Shown one piece after another: positions 33,637 through 45,700 of a stretch of 64,000 bases of DNA. The notes beneath the pieces are model-generated. The model was not told the origin of the DNA and made no database searches. It saw nothing but the letters and a program-made list of their open reading frames with translations. The stretch covers positions 171,055,718-171,119,717 of the forward strand of contig CM060704.1 of NCBI GenBank assembly GCA_030686995.1, read 5' to 3'. This DNA is from Artemisia argyi. Taxonomy: Eukaryota > Streptophyta > Magnoliopsida > Asterales > Asteraceae. The position numbers were made by a program, and so were the translations under genes. Every line of letters starts with the position of its first letter. The first letter of the stretch is position 1.

Positions 33637-35395
33637 CAATTTCATTTAAAGCGACAAACAATGATAGATCATCATCTAGATTAGCTTCACCAACATGTTC
33701 ATATGGCATACCAAATGAGATAATTGATCCACCTTTTAGATACAATGTTGGTATATCCTGAAATATCCACAAGATTATGAAAACCATCCATCAACAGAAT
33801 GCAATTAAACTGCTATAAAAGACAATAATAAGAAGTATTTTTGTCAGGACATTCGTACCGGATGTGAATCTTTTGAATCAAAACTCATCCAAATTCCATC
33901 AGGCATTGCATGCTTCACTTGATGAACCCCAGATCACTTATGGTACTAAGACATTATAAAATCAGATCAAAAGTATGAATTAAAAGTTAAATATACGAAC
34001 AAATATAAGAAAGTCCTTGTAGCACAAGTAAAATGAGAATCTTGCATATAAAAGAAGAGGGCCCAACTGGAAAAAAATCTCATTAGTTCTCAACTGGGAA
34101 TCCTTCAAATCTGCAAAACAGATAATAAAAATGAAGCAACCCAAACCTAAAGCTAAACACTAATATATGGATGAAGATAAATTCATAGCATCAAGGCATA
34201 CCCGCAAAAAAAGTGGGAACTGCCATTGGATAACCTTTTGTATGTGCCAAATAGAAAAAAGTGTATATATGTGTAGAATAAGGTGGTACCGCCTCTTTAA
34301 TGCCAAACGACAAACTTCCTTGCACTTTCAAATGTAAATTTAATTATGAATTGAATTGTTAATCAGACCTATCCTGCATTGTTTAGCATTGTTTAATGTT
34401 TAGTCACAAAGCTAGAGGGCTTACCTCCTATCCAAAGGACCATGGCTCGTGATCAATAGTTCCCTTTTCGGAATGGCCACAAGAAAATGGAAACATGGCT
34501 TCAATTGCAAGCAAATCCACCAATGTCGGGTGTTGAAAGTGGTTGACCACTAAGTCCCTGAATCCCAGGAAATCATAAAGTAAACTGTGAACCCAATTTT
34601 ATATATCTTGAATCAAGCTTATACAAAAGAAAACCTATACTATTTTCATGCAACATATGCAAGCAGCTTACCAACTGGAGTACCATAGAGATATTCATAT
34701 GTAGATGTTCCGAAGTAGAAAGATTATCCTCTATTCATGTAGCAGCATACGTCTGACTACCAATAAACCAAACTCAAGTAAGAACAAATAGTTGTTCATT
34801 AGGATTAGCTAATTTTATGCCTTCATATGTTGATCTTGCCATTTAGCACATGCCATAAACCTACATGAGAATTATTTTAATAAAATGTCCATATACCCTT
34901 CTAAACCAATTTAGAGTAGCGATTGCCAGATGTACGCATAGTAGCACAGATAAAACGGTCCATGTCAAAGTGGGTAGTTTGTAGTGCATGTCAAAATGGG
35001 TCATGTCGATAAGGATTGACCCACAACCACTTTAAACCTATTTATTTAACATCAATGTAGTAAATAAGTTTAGAAACCTATGTTATATAATAATAATCTA
35101 AATAGATGAAGATATGATTTTGGGCGACTTTTAACCGTTTAAACTATTCAACCCGTATACCCCATTGCTTTTAGTAAAAAACAATTCTTTGACCAATTTT
35201 AGATGAAACATAACCCAAGTTAAACCACCCATAAGCATGATATAGAGTTGATAGTTGATACCTCTATATAAAGCAATATTAAACAAACAATGTAACTTAC
35301 ATTATAATAGTGCAAGTGATTCTGATGGCCACCAAGTTCTGCATTGTCTTTGTTATTGACTCGTGAAAGGAATCCTAATTCGAACCACAATCTTC
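33637..35395 (-). pseudogene. Fragments of a GH31 glucosidase gene (heteroglycan glucosidase 1-like)
   Basis: Six colinear minus-strand exon remnants match plant heteroglycan glucosidase 1, a cytosolic GH31 enzyme of maltose/heteroglycan metabolism. From right to left: ELGGHQNH near 35330; MARSTYEGIKLAN then IGSQTYAAT and SEHLHMNISMVLQL at about 34670-34865; GLSGQPLSTPDIGGF and GHSEKGTIDHEPWSFG at about 34430-34565; LAHTKGYPMAVPTFF at about 34205-34260; MPDGIWMSFDSKDSHP from about 33859; and DIPTLYLKGGSIISFG through HVGEANLDDDLSLFVALNEIG at 33637-33757. Introns persist and splice sites are partly intact (AG before 33757, GTGAG after 33637), so this is a captured genomic fragment, not a processed copy. 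In-frame stops, including one replacing the Trp of the ATWTGDN-type motif, break it. The enzyme's N-terminus and C-terminus are absent. Confidence 0.82.
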
Positions 35396-35822
35396 AAAGA
35401 AAAAATGTTGAATACAATTAAAATATTTCACAAATATATTTCAAACATGACAATCAATTACAATCGAGCTTAAAAAATCATATCAGTCCACACAATTAAA
35501 AAATCTGAATAAAGGCCCAAAAAAATTAGATGTTACAATTATAAAGATCAAAAATTACAAAAAACAACCATTAAGAATTATTAAACAGCAAAAAAAAAAA
35601 AAGAAATCGCTAAAAAAATTATTAGTGTACCTTATGTGTAGACCATTTTTGAAATGGGCGATATCAAACTTGGGGGAGGAACAACTATTATTGAATATTG
35701 ATTTTAGGAGGAGATATGATCTTTTTGTTGGTGAAGTATTTTTGATGAAGATAATGATTTTTGAAGAACAAATTAATTACTACGTACTTTACAAATTGAG
35801 TTTTTTCAAAGGCTGCAATGTT

Positions 35823-35982
35823 GACTTGGTTTCTTTGCCACGTGTAAGCTGCAGGTGAAATGTTATTTTTAGAAAAAATTAATTAGGAGACTAAAAAAAA
35901 CTCTGTTTTATTAGATAAAATAGATAACTGCATTACCGAATTAACCACTTCATTTCTTAAACAATGTCACCGATAGAAAACG
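35823..35982. repeat. 160-bp perfect direct repeat, right copy
   Basis: Identical to 30543-30702. After it, homology to duplication copy 1 resumes. Confidence 0.95.
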
Positions 35983-36303
35983 ATAATAGAGTTATGAATC
36001 TACCATTAGTACACTTTGGTTGTTCAAACTAATCGATAGCGAATTACAAAGTGGATACACAAACCAAAATGTTTTAATGATACACATCAAACAATATAGT
36101 AGGAGTAATTTCTTTTAGAAGAAAAGGTAACCGATCATCTCTGACAATTCTACAACCCTATTAACCAGTATTTACCAGAGTGCTACAACCAACATGACAT
36201 TATAAATTACGTAACACCATGCTTAAAAATACAAAAAAAAAATGATTGGAATTTATAACTTATGTTATTCACCGTTAAACTGCCATCTCATAGACAAAAC
36301 GAG

Positions 36304-36735
36304 CGGAGGAACCCGCGCGTTGCTGCGGAAATGCCGTGCTATTTATTTATTTTTTTTTATTTTTTTACACTTTAGGGCTTAGGGACTAAATTGCAAAAGA
36401 CTATTCTTGCTTCCACTGTGGCACTTTAAATGAATTTTGTTAATGGATTTTTCAAATCTTGTCAAAAATGTATTCTCATTAAAATTTTTAATAATCAAAA
36501 TATCATTTTTTTCCAAATATTACAAAAAAAAAATGAAAATTTTTAATAATCAAAATATCATTTTTTTTTCTTCCAAAAAAAAAAAAAAAAAAAAAAAAAG
36601 CTATAGTACCGATGCTACAGTACCACTGCTACAGTACCCGGCACTCACAAAATCACTGTTTCGTCCACTGTAGCAAGCACTGTAGCTGCTACAGTACTGC
36701 TACAGTGAGCGTTCCCCCTTTTAGTATATACGAGG
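36304..36735. mobile_element. Helitron/MULE-like debris with CTACAGTA motif cluster
   Basis: Begins near CCCGCGCGTTGCTGCGG and ends near ACCCGCGCTTCGCTGCGG (36753), both GC-rich hairpin-prone motifs common at plant element ends. Between 36600 and 36712 are about four GCTACAGT and two ACTGTAGC copies; weaker copies recur at 42235-42260. Includes a 22-A run near 36578. Boundaries unresolved. Confidence 0.4.
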
Positions 36736-37922
36736 ATTTAAACCCGCGCTTCGCTGCGGTTCGTTTGGCTAAAGAAGTATTTTAGGCTTCATTTGGTTTT
36801 ATTTGATTTAGTGAAAGTTTGTTTTGTTTTTTGTTTTTCTGAAATGTGTAGCTATTAAGAGTGTTTGCAGCCCGACATGTAAGGCAAGTAATAGGAGCTG
36901 TTCTCAAAACTCCTAACCTGATACATCAACTAATAAGCATGTATTTAGTTGATATAAAAATGAATCAAATATAAGATAAATTATTCCAACAGCTCAAACA
37001 CATACGCAACAGAAAATAAACTATACACTTTAAATTGATCCATTTGATATGGCTTTAAATTTCACATTGAACTAACTGTTACCAAATAGTCACCACAAAA
37101 GGCATCACCTTGTTTGCAGCTGAAAATATGACATTAGCGGGCAACTAAATACCACTATCTTTATAAATCTTCGATTATGTTTCCAACCATATACTTACGT
37201 AGAACACCATTACGGTTTTGTGCATTACAAATGCAAAACTTAATAAATTAAAAACAGATAATCTGTATTACATATATGTTGGCCTATAACACAAAAAAAT
37301 ACTCCAAATGACCCATTGTGACCCAACCCTCTTTTGAGATGTTACCCAACCGGCACAACCCACTCATGTCACCACCTCTAAAGTAAATATTTGCGCAAGC
37401 TAAACTAATAAGTATGTGAACTTGCCTTTCAGCTAAAGCTTTCTTGCCAACTCGTCCTTGCTATCACATCAAAATAATCCACAATTCATGCATCAAACCT
37501 ATATCCCTACCAAAAACAATAAAACCGGAATCTTGTAAAATCATTCATATGGTTAATAAAAGCTTATAAGAACATGTATTCATATTACTAATACAATTTG
37601 ATATCACAAAAGGAAGTTTTGGCTTATACACGTTCATACCATCAACCCCAATATTTGCCCGTGTAAATAGCATACTATCACTTATCTACTTAATTATCAG
37701 ACATATGAACTACAAAGGACAAAGTTATGGCAATTTATTAATGAACATTTGATTATACTGAATTTCAAGCATACAAATAATTAGAGGTTAAAATCTCAAG
37801 CTGCAAATGTGCCAAGAAAAAGAAAGAAAAAAAAAACATCAGCAGCTAGCTATACAGCCTGCATTTTCACAGGTTTAAACCAATGCTAGTATTGTACTTC
37901 ACTCTATATAGCCCAAACCATG

Positions 37923-37956
<34 letters not shown>

Positions 37957-38913
37957 GAAGGATACAGTTAAAACTTATAAATACATAGTATTGTTTATTA
38001 ATCTCAAATATCTAAAATGATTCAAAAGACTTTGCCTCTATGTTTTTATCTTGCTACAAATAATAACAGTAAGAGGCATGGATGAATCATATACCATTAA
38101 CAATAGATACTTTTTAGACCATTTATATGTTTAATAATGTCCCATGCTTTAACACTAAACCAATCCATAACCGTGCTTAGGTAATGATGCAAATTGACCC
38201 ACAAAAAAAAAACAATTATTCATGGTAAAACTCAAATTCGAATGTTGGCAACCAATCACTGAAACAGTTGTCAATGCCTGCTAATTTTTTACTGGACAGG
38301 TTGGAGAAAACATTCTCAATCTTACAAACCTTAGAAGTCTTGAATAATAGGGTGTTTGGATACACACTTTAGACTCGCAGTGACACATTCCTTTCCTATC
38401 CATATCCTCTTATTTAACCCATAACATATCATACCAAATCCAAACTGACCTGTTCATCAATAATGTTGCACCACCCTGCCTGCTAAACATCATCTGTCTC
38501 TTCAAACCAAAAAAGAGCATGACGATGCGGACAAATGCAGTCACAGGAAGTGAAAAAATTATATTCTGGTGGAGGGCCTGCAAAAATGTATGAAATATAA
38601 CACGCATACACATGACATATATTTGAGAAAAGTAGTGCGGGAACACGGTACATAAGAAATTGGATATATAAAAATGTGGCTCACTTCAATTAACCGCGGG
38701 ATTATGATTGTCACCTACACGTGAGTTAAAAAAAATGTAGCTTGCGACTGCATCCCGCCTAAATGTCAGCAAGAAATTAACAGATAAATGTTTAGTACCG
38801 GAACAAATAAACGCTCTTTTGAGGATGCAACAGGTTGTTCACGTAACCTGTTTTTCTACAGCGCAGACATTTATTACGTGCAAACGAAGAACTCACGCCT
38901 CTTGCTTCCTGAG

Positions 38914-38947
<34 letters not shown>

Positions 38948-39568
38948 GGTGTGTAAATGTCTTCACCTGGGAAAGAAGGGGCACAACTGTAACTCCATGT
39001 CGACCGACCAACGCATCAGAATTCAAGCTCTTTCTGCAATCATATATAAGGCCAATAATGCATAAAGTTAATGGAAACCTAAATCAAATCCAGAATATTA
39101 TATTATAAGATCTTGAATTCTTCCAACTAAATAGTTAATATGATACCTTGTTCGATACAGTGTAACACTGAATATCAACAAACTCTTGTAGATCGAAAAT
39201 GCTAAATGAACTATACAAAACAACTATAGTAATTACAATATCTATGGTCCACTACAGGTAAGTTCAGATCCCATGCCACAAAACGATTTAACTCATACTA
39301 AGAATTGCAGATTTCTACATCTTTATAATATTATGCATGACTTAAAGGGGTGTTTGGCATTATGCCATTTTTACTCGCTTTTTACCTGTTTTACTTTATA
39401 TGGGCCTAACGATAACAGCATACCAATCCCGCCAGGGCGGGGTGACTTTATATGGGTCTAAATGTAACTAAAATGGTATGTTCAGCTTAATTATTACATG
39501 CATCTGTACCACAATCTCTCTCTTCAACATCATATCTACGGCAACTGGCACTGATTAGCCTTTCTTAC
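36736..39568. other. No gene recognised; decayed repetitive DNA
   Basis: Contains A-runs at 37926-37953 and 38919-38943 that may be old retroposon tails. No convincing coding sequence. Confidence 0.4.
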
Positions 39569-40844
39569 TTAAGCAATGACGCTGTTGTAGCAGTAACCGC
39601 CTTTCAGCAGCAACTTTCTGATAATGAGCTTCAAATAAAGCCTTCTGCTCTACAACAAATCCAGCCTGGGCATAACTATTGGCCTCTTCAACATATCGCT
39701 AATGTGGAAAATTGGGCCATTTTTCCCAAGCTAATTACTCTGATGTAAACCTCCCAAAAAAAACTGAATGACTAATACCATGGACATTGTTACCCTACAG
39801 TACAAACAACAGCAAAATCTTCAATCAATTACCCCATAAACACAAAATACCAAATTCATAATCTCATAAACAAAATGTGATACAAACAACAACAAAAACA
39901 ACCTATCAACCCAAAACCACAAAATAAACCAAGTACATAACAATATTGGTGGATAAAAAATGAAAAGTTCTTACATACACCATTGCCCTGTCAGATGATT
40001 CGTGGTTGGCCCTATGATATATGACCCATACCTTAGCTTTAAAGTGAAACATCGTCTTTTTTTCCATCGATATTATCTCAATGGCATATTGAACAGATAC
40101 AACATCTTCTAGTTTTCTCCTGTAACCTTGTCCTTTTGCGCGTAACAGATTTGATGAATCTGTCACCTGTTAATGGCGACAAAATTAGTATAGTTTGTGT
40201 TTCCATATGTAACGAAGGAGGGCCACCATGTGGACCTGTATGAGTGCATTACAATTCCATCATAATGTGATGGAAATAAATTAAGATATGTACTTACGTT
40301 AACAATAGATGTAATCATTTACCGGTGTTTTGGTAACAATTGTCTCACCGAATAGCCCTTCACTAAAAATCCAACACCAATGGCATGTTTGTTGTACCTA
40401 CAATGAATATTTGACTAAGTTACTATGAAGTTTAAAAATTGTACTATCAAGTTGTATTTTTATAGACCGAACTAAAACATTACCGGCACGCTATGATGTC
40501 CCTCCGATGGACATGGGCATTTGTACATTATCTAGCTCGTTTGTAGACGTACAACCTTGTATATCATGTGTGCCTGAACCAAACCTCCAACTCTCTAATG
40601 TACTTGGAGAACACATTTGATGACTCTCTGATCTAATGTCCCCTGACACAATGTCTAGGATACATGGCGTGCCTGGCAGACCTAAAAGAATTTTTTTGCA
40701 AAGTTGTTATCAAGCATACAAAATAAAACATAAATTTGAAAGTGACGAAGTAAAGTCTGCCAATAACCTTTAAACGATGGTGCACACAAAGGTTCATTTG
40801 CTGAAAATACATGAGCCGTAGAGGTGTCCATAATTTTCTGCTTT
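39569..40844 (-). pseudogene. Splice-bounded coding-like islands, gene unknown
   Basis: Five minus-strand stretches are open and bounded by AG and GT: 40844-40768 (includes STAHVFSANEPLCAPSF), 40681-40484 (LPGTPCILDIVSGDIRSES), 40397-40323 (NKHAIGVGFLVKGYSVRQLL), 40166-39975 (LLRAKGQGYRRKLEDVVSVQ) and 39698-39569 (YVEEANSYAQAGFVVEQKA). The frames do not all join and an in-frame TAG occurs in the second, so it is broken or a patchwork. I do not recognise the parent gene. It lies in mobile-element debris, consistent with a second captured gene fragment. Confidence 0.35.
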
Positions 40845-42700
40845 CTGTTCAAACAGAGTGGGACAAACCTATTGTTATGCACACCTTGCATCCCTACGGA
40901 GGTAGTAATCTCTGAGGATCAATTGAAACCCGCCGATCATTTGCACATGAACATAAAACTATTGAAATTTATAAAAGGCACCAGTTTTTCACAATTGTCC
41001 ATCACTTCTTACACAACTAATCACCAACGGTATTAATTTCAATTAAAGGGATTAAGAATGTGGGAATGAAAGTCAGATGAATCAGGATCGGGAAAAAGAA
41101 AAGACACCGAGAATGGCTGCAAACTCAGTATGTTGCCTCACCAACATGTAAACAATCTCATTCTTAATCGAAACCTATCATAGTCAATACCATTTGCCAA
41201 CAGTGACTTTTGAAGGGGCCCGTTTATTTCTACACAGCTTAAGCATAAGCACAAAATATAAGGAAGCGAAGTTCATAACCTGTCTAAGCCAATGAAAATA
41301 TGTTCCATAGAATATGAACATCTCATAACCATATATTTGCACAAAAGAGAAACATCAAAAGATTTTAGAAATGGAATAAGCTGTTTTGAGGTTTTGGATG
41401 AACTGATACTGTGTTTGTGTGAACTTATTTAGCAGGTTTATTAGGCTTCAACTTTTGAAAAGCACATAAGCCGACTTTTCCAAGGTTATTAGCTTATTAA
41501 ATTGAACTTATGAGTTTAAATAAGCCATAAAGTCAGTTCAATAAGGTCATAACCCAAAAAAAACAAACTTGTACCAAATCAAAATCTTAGGCTCATATTC
41601 ATTGACATAAAATTGCAAAACACCAAATGAAAATCATAATTTTCACTTTTTCCATTTAACGAAGCAACAAACACATAAATCATACAAATAAACCTAGAAG
41701 CTAACTAATCTAAACACAAAAGCTATAACCATAGTTTTTCTCATTCGGCTTCTCATGAACCATTTCACAAAAACCCTTAAATTAATACGATACCCAAATC
41801 CAAAACAACCCTAATTTCAATGGCAGCCTTCCAATCCCAAAGAAGTCGCTTTATAACAAAGAAATCAAACAAAAAAGCACCTATAATGAGCCATCAAAGC
41901 AACTCCAACAACCAAAAAAAACCTACAAAAAATACACATCGGATAAATTTTTGTCTTTAACATACCCATTAATTGAAAGCGATAAAAAAAATGTCTTTAA
42001 CACACCCACCAATCAAAATTAATAGAAAAACAAACCAATCGAAAAAAAAAATGAGATAATCTTACCTGGTCTAGTCTAATCCGCTGCGTGTTCTTGTTTA
42101 ATCCGTGTTTTTTTTGTTTCGTATGGGTGTGTTTTGTGAAGAAATATGAGTGTCAAAGAAGGATCTGGAAGAAAATATGGCTGAAAGCCAGCCACAAATC
42201 CTCACCCAAACACTGTACACCCATTAAAAAATTGCACACTGTAGCATTAACTGTAGCCACACACACATAAAACACTATAGATGCCCCGAATCGAATTGCG
42301 TTTGGGTTTTTTTTAGGTCCAGCGGATCTCCGGTAAACCGGAAGTGTTGTGAGAGAGGTGTGAGAGGAGAAGCGTTAATTTCGAAGGCGGGTATAACACC
42401 CACGGTCGGTTGGGCCTCCAACGGGCTAAAAAAGTTCTACAGTAAAGAAACGGGGATTAGTATATAGATATAATAATAATTTATATAATTTAAAGTAAAA
42501 ATCTTTTTGTTAACCATAGTTTCCAGACTTTTTGACCGACTAATTAACGAGATTTTAAATAAAAATCTTTTTACCACGTTATTAAAACCCAAGGGACCAA
42601 AAAAAACCACCACAAAACCATAAACCCCAAACACAAAATCCACACTCCTATAAGTCAAAAATTCTTCATAGACTCCATCATCTTGATCAAAACAACAAAC
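40845..42700. other. Intergenic and promoter side of the NUB1-like gene
   Basis: No coding sequence recognised. Near 42235 ACTGTAGC motifs and near 42452 GGGGATTAGTATATAGATA suggest the far end of the element debris that starts near 36.3 kb. The remaining 250 bp before 42716 would hold the NUB1-like promoter and 5' UTR. Confidence 0.4.
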
Positions 42701-42715
42701 CCTTTTTCACAAACC

Positions 42716-45700
42716 ATGTCTACTGCAAAACTGAAGATCGCAGGAGCATGGAGTGGAATCCTAGAAGCAGATTTAAACGAATGGACAATACCCTTTTTAA
42801 AGCAACAAATTCTAACCAAAATAGACAACTCCAGTAGTAACAACAATGATTCCATTAACCTTATTTGTGCTGGTAAAGTGTTGAAAGATGATGATCATGA
42901 TGGGACCCACCAAAAAAAGCTGGTTGAATTTGGTGTTAAGAATAATTCCAAGATTTTGGTTACTAGAGTGTCTCCTGATCATGGCAAGGAATTGGTTGCT
43001 GAGGAGGAGAAGACTAATAGGCTTCAAAGATTAAAGTTTGTTTCTTTTTTAATGTTTGATTGTCTTTTTTATGATGCTTTTATGGGTTGATCATGTTTTT
43101 ATGGTTTTTAGGGTGAAAAGTGTTTTTTAGTATTTGGTTTTGTAATTGAACACATATGGTGACTCATGAGGATACCTCAGTTAGGCCGCGTACATCGAAA
43201 AAGTCATCCATTTACTGTTTACCCCTTGTTTTAGTTTACTAGTTCTTTATAGGGGAGTTTGGAATTTTGTTTTGACTGTGATTATATGAGTGTTGTCTTT
43301 TTCGAAAGGGTAAAATATGGGTTGATCATGTTTTTATGGTTTTTAGGGTGAAAAAGTGTTTAGTATTTGGTTTTGTAATTAAACATATATGGTCATCAGG
43401 ATACCTCGGTTAGGCCGCGTACATCGAATAGGGAAAAAGTCATTCATTTACTGTTTACCCTTTGTTTTAGTATTCTTTATAGGGGTGTTTGGAATTTTGT
43501 TTTGAGTGTGATTATATGAGTATTGCGTTTTTCGAAGGGGTGGATTATAAGTTTTTCTAGTGTTTGGGTAAAATGTGGGTTGATCATGTTTTGGATTAAA
43601 GTTTGTTTCGTTTTATGTTTTGATCATGTTTTGGGTTAAATTGTTTCTTTTTAATGTTTTGATCATGTTTTTTGTGTAGTTTTTGGTTAGAAAATTGATT
43701 GGGGTTATGATTTTTCGGTGAAACGTGTATAATATATGGTTTTTGCATTTTATGCTCAAAATCATATTGCAGATGTTCAAGTGTTTATTTGTTGATTTTT
43801 ACTCATTATGGTCTTAATAGGGGTGTTTGGCATTATGTTTTACAAGTGATTATCTGATTATTGCTTTTCTCGAAGGGGTAGATTATAAGTTTTCCTAGTG
43901 TTCGGGTAAAATAAAGGTTGGCACAACATAGTTGATTGTGATTCTATAGGTGTGATTTTACGCGAAGAACCTTAAATTGCCAGAATTTTATGGGTTATGA
44001 TTCATGTGAATGCTTACAGATAAGTTAAAAGTTAGTTTTTGGGGCTCAAAATTGTTTAATTTATGTTTTATAATCAAATTTAGGGTCTTATTTGCTGATT
44101 TTGCTAATTAGTTGTTGTAGTTTTGATATTATGGATTAATCATATGTTGGCTTTAGAATTATGATACCGAAACCTAGAATTTTAGTGATGCTTTAACCAG
44201 AGTAGGACTTGTGTGTGAACCCCTACTTTTGCTGTCAATAACACTCTCTAATGCTTGGCCTTATTTTTTTTGTTCAAATGTTCACTTCATTAACAAACCG
44301 TAAAGATAACAGAAAACATATTAAAAAGGCCTCTTTACTTGTTATAAACATCGATGCACAGTATCAATGACAATATCTTGACATTATTACAGGGATGCTG
44401 CTAATTCATTGGCCACTAGACATGCTGATGGTTCGTTGCCACTTGAAGACTTCAATCTTGAATTGGAGAATCAAAGTGGAGAGAAAGTGCAGCTTGGTTC
44501 TGAGAACGATCAACGGTAATGACTTATATTGAAATTATTAAATCAGGGGGGTTTAAATTATTTACCGACTCTAAAAATACGTTGCTAATTTTGACAGTGC
44601 GCTAATGATGGGGCTTATGTTTCATGGAAAAGCAAAACAATTGGTAAAAAAGAAAATGTACGAAGATGCTGTTGAAGTTCTAGCTATGGGCGAGGTTAGT
44701 TTTCGACTTTCTTATTACTCACATCTTCACTATGTTCCAATAGAAAAAGGCAGAACATTTTTAATTTACATATTCTTTTACCTTTATAGAATGTATAGTA
44801 ATAATTTTAACTGACTCTATTGCAGGAGTCTTTTTCGCTATGTGATTCCAAGGTCGTTGAGGTAATTAGTCTTATTAACGATTCTTCTTTTTATTTATGT
44901 TTAGGATGTTTATGCCCTTAGTTTTCTGATGATTTTACATATGTATCCTTATTTTGTGCTCTTATTTTGTTTTCAGCTAATCGACAATGTCCCAATACTT
45001 CAAATAGACATGGTTTGGTGTTACTTTATGCTCAAAGACATCAGTAAGCTATCAGTAGCTGGAAAACGACTTGAAGATGCTCGTAAAGGAATTGAAAAAT
45101 CTCATGGAAAGGAATCCACTCGTCTTAGACTCCTTCACGGAAATTCCCATCCCGAACTTGCATTGTAAGAAACTTCATTGCACACACACACACACATGTA
45201 TCATGTATGTATATGTCTAATTGCGTTTGCACTAATTTTCTGATACAGGCACTTGCGATTGGAACTGCTTGAAGGAATAGTGGCGTACCATAGTGGCAAT
45301 ATAGAAAAAGCAAAGATATCGCTGAACAGTGCTAGGAATAGATACTCGCAGGTAAATTGTTAATGGTTTTATACTTTTATAGGCTATCAACTTATAAGTT
45401 ATATGTATATAATATGAATATATTGTATTATTGCAGCTCCAGGTCCCGGATGAGGCGCTATCTATGCTAATGGGGATGGGGTATGGAGAAAAGGCTGCAA
45501 AAAGGGCCCTACGCATGAACCGTCAAGATGTTGAGCATGCTGTCAATTTTCTTATTGAGGAAAAAGCTAAGAAGCAACAGAAGCTTGAGGATGACATAAG
45601 GCGGAGAAACGAAATCATGTAAGTATTTATATCCCTAAAATATAGAAGTACCCGCTTTCATAATTATGGTATTTCTGGCCTTGATACCATCCGAATTGCA

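Larger units (their letters stand above)
30703..35822. mobile_element. 5.12-kb insertion between the 160-bp repeats, carrying gene fragments
   Basis: Absent from duplication copy 1. Near its left edge is a perfect hairpin ACCCGTGAAATTCACGGGT (about 30719-30737) of a kind seen in Helitron ends, in a stretch bracketed by two copies of GTGTTTCATA (30702 and 30819). It contains a Tourist MITE and degenerate exons of a GH31 glucosidase. No transposase is seen. Class uncertain: Helitron-type capture or a repaired break with filler DNA. Confidence 0.55.
25270..36300. repeat. Segmental duplication, copy 2 (expanded by insertions)
   Basis: Colinear with 23075-24925 but expanded from about 1.85 kb to 11 kb by nested Helitrons, a candidate TIR element containing a SINE fragment and a MITE, an RTE LINE, and the insert between the 160-bp repeats. 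Homology resumes after each insertion. Confidence 0.8.
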
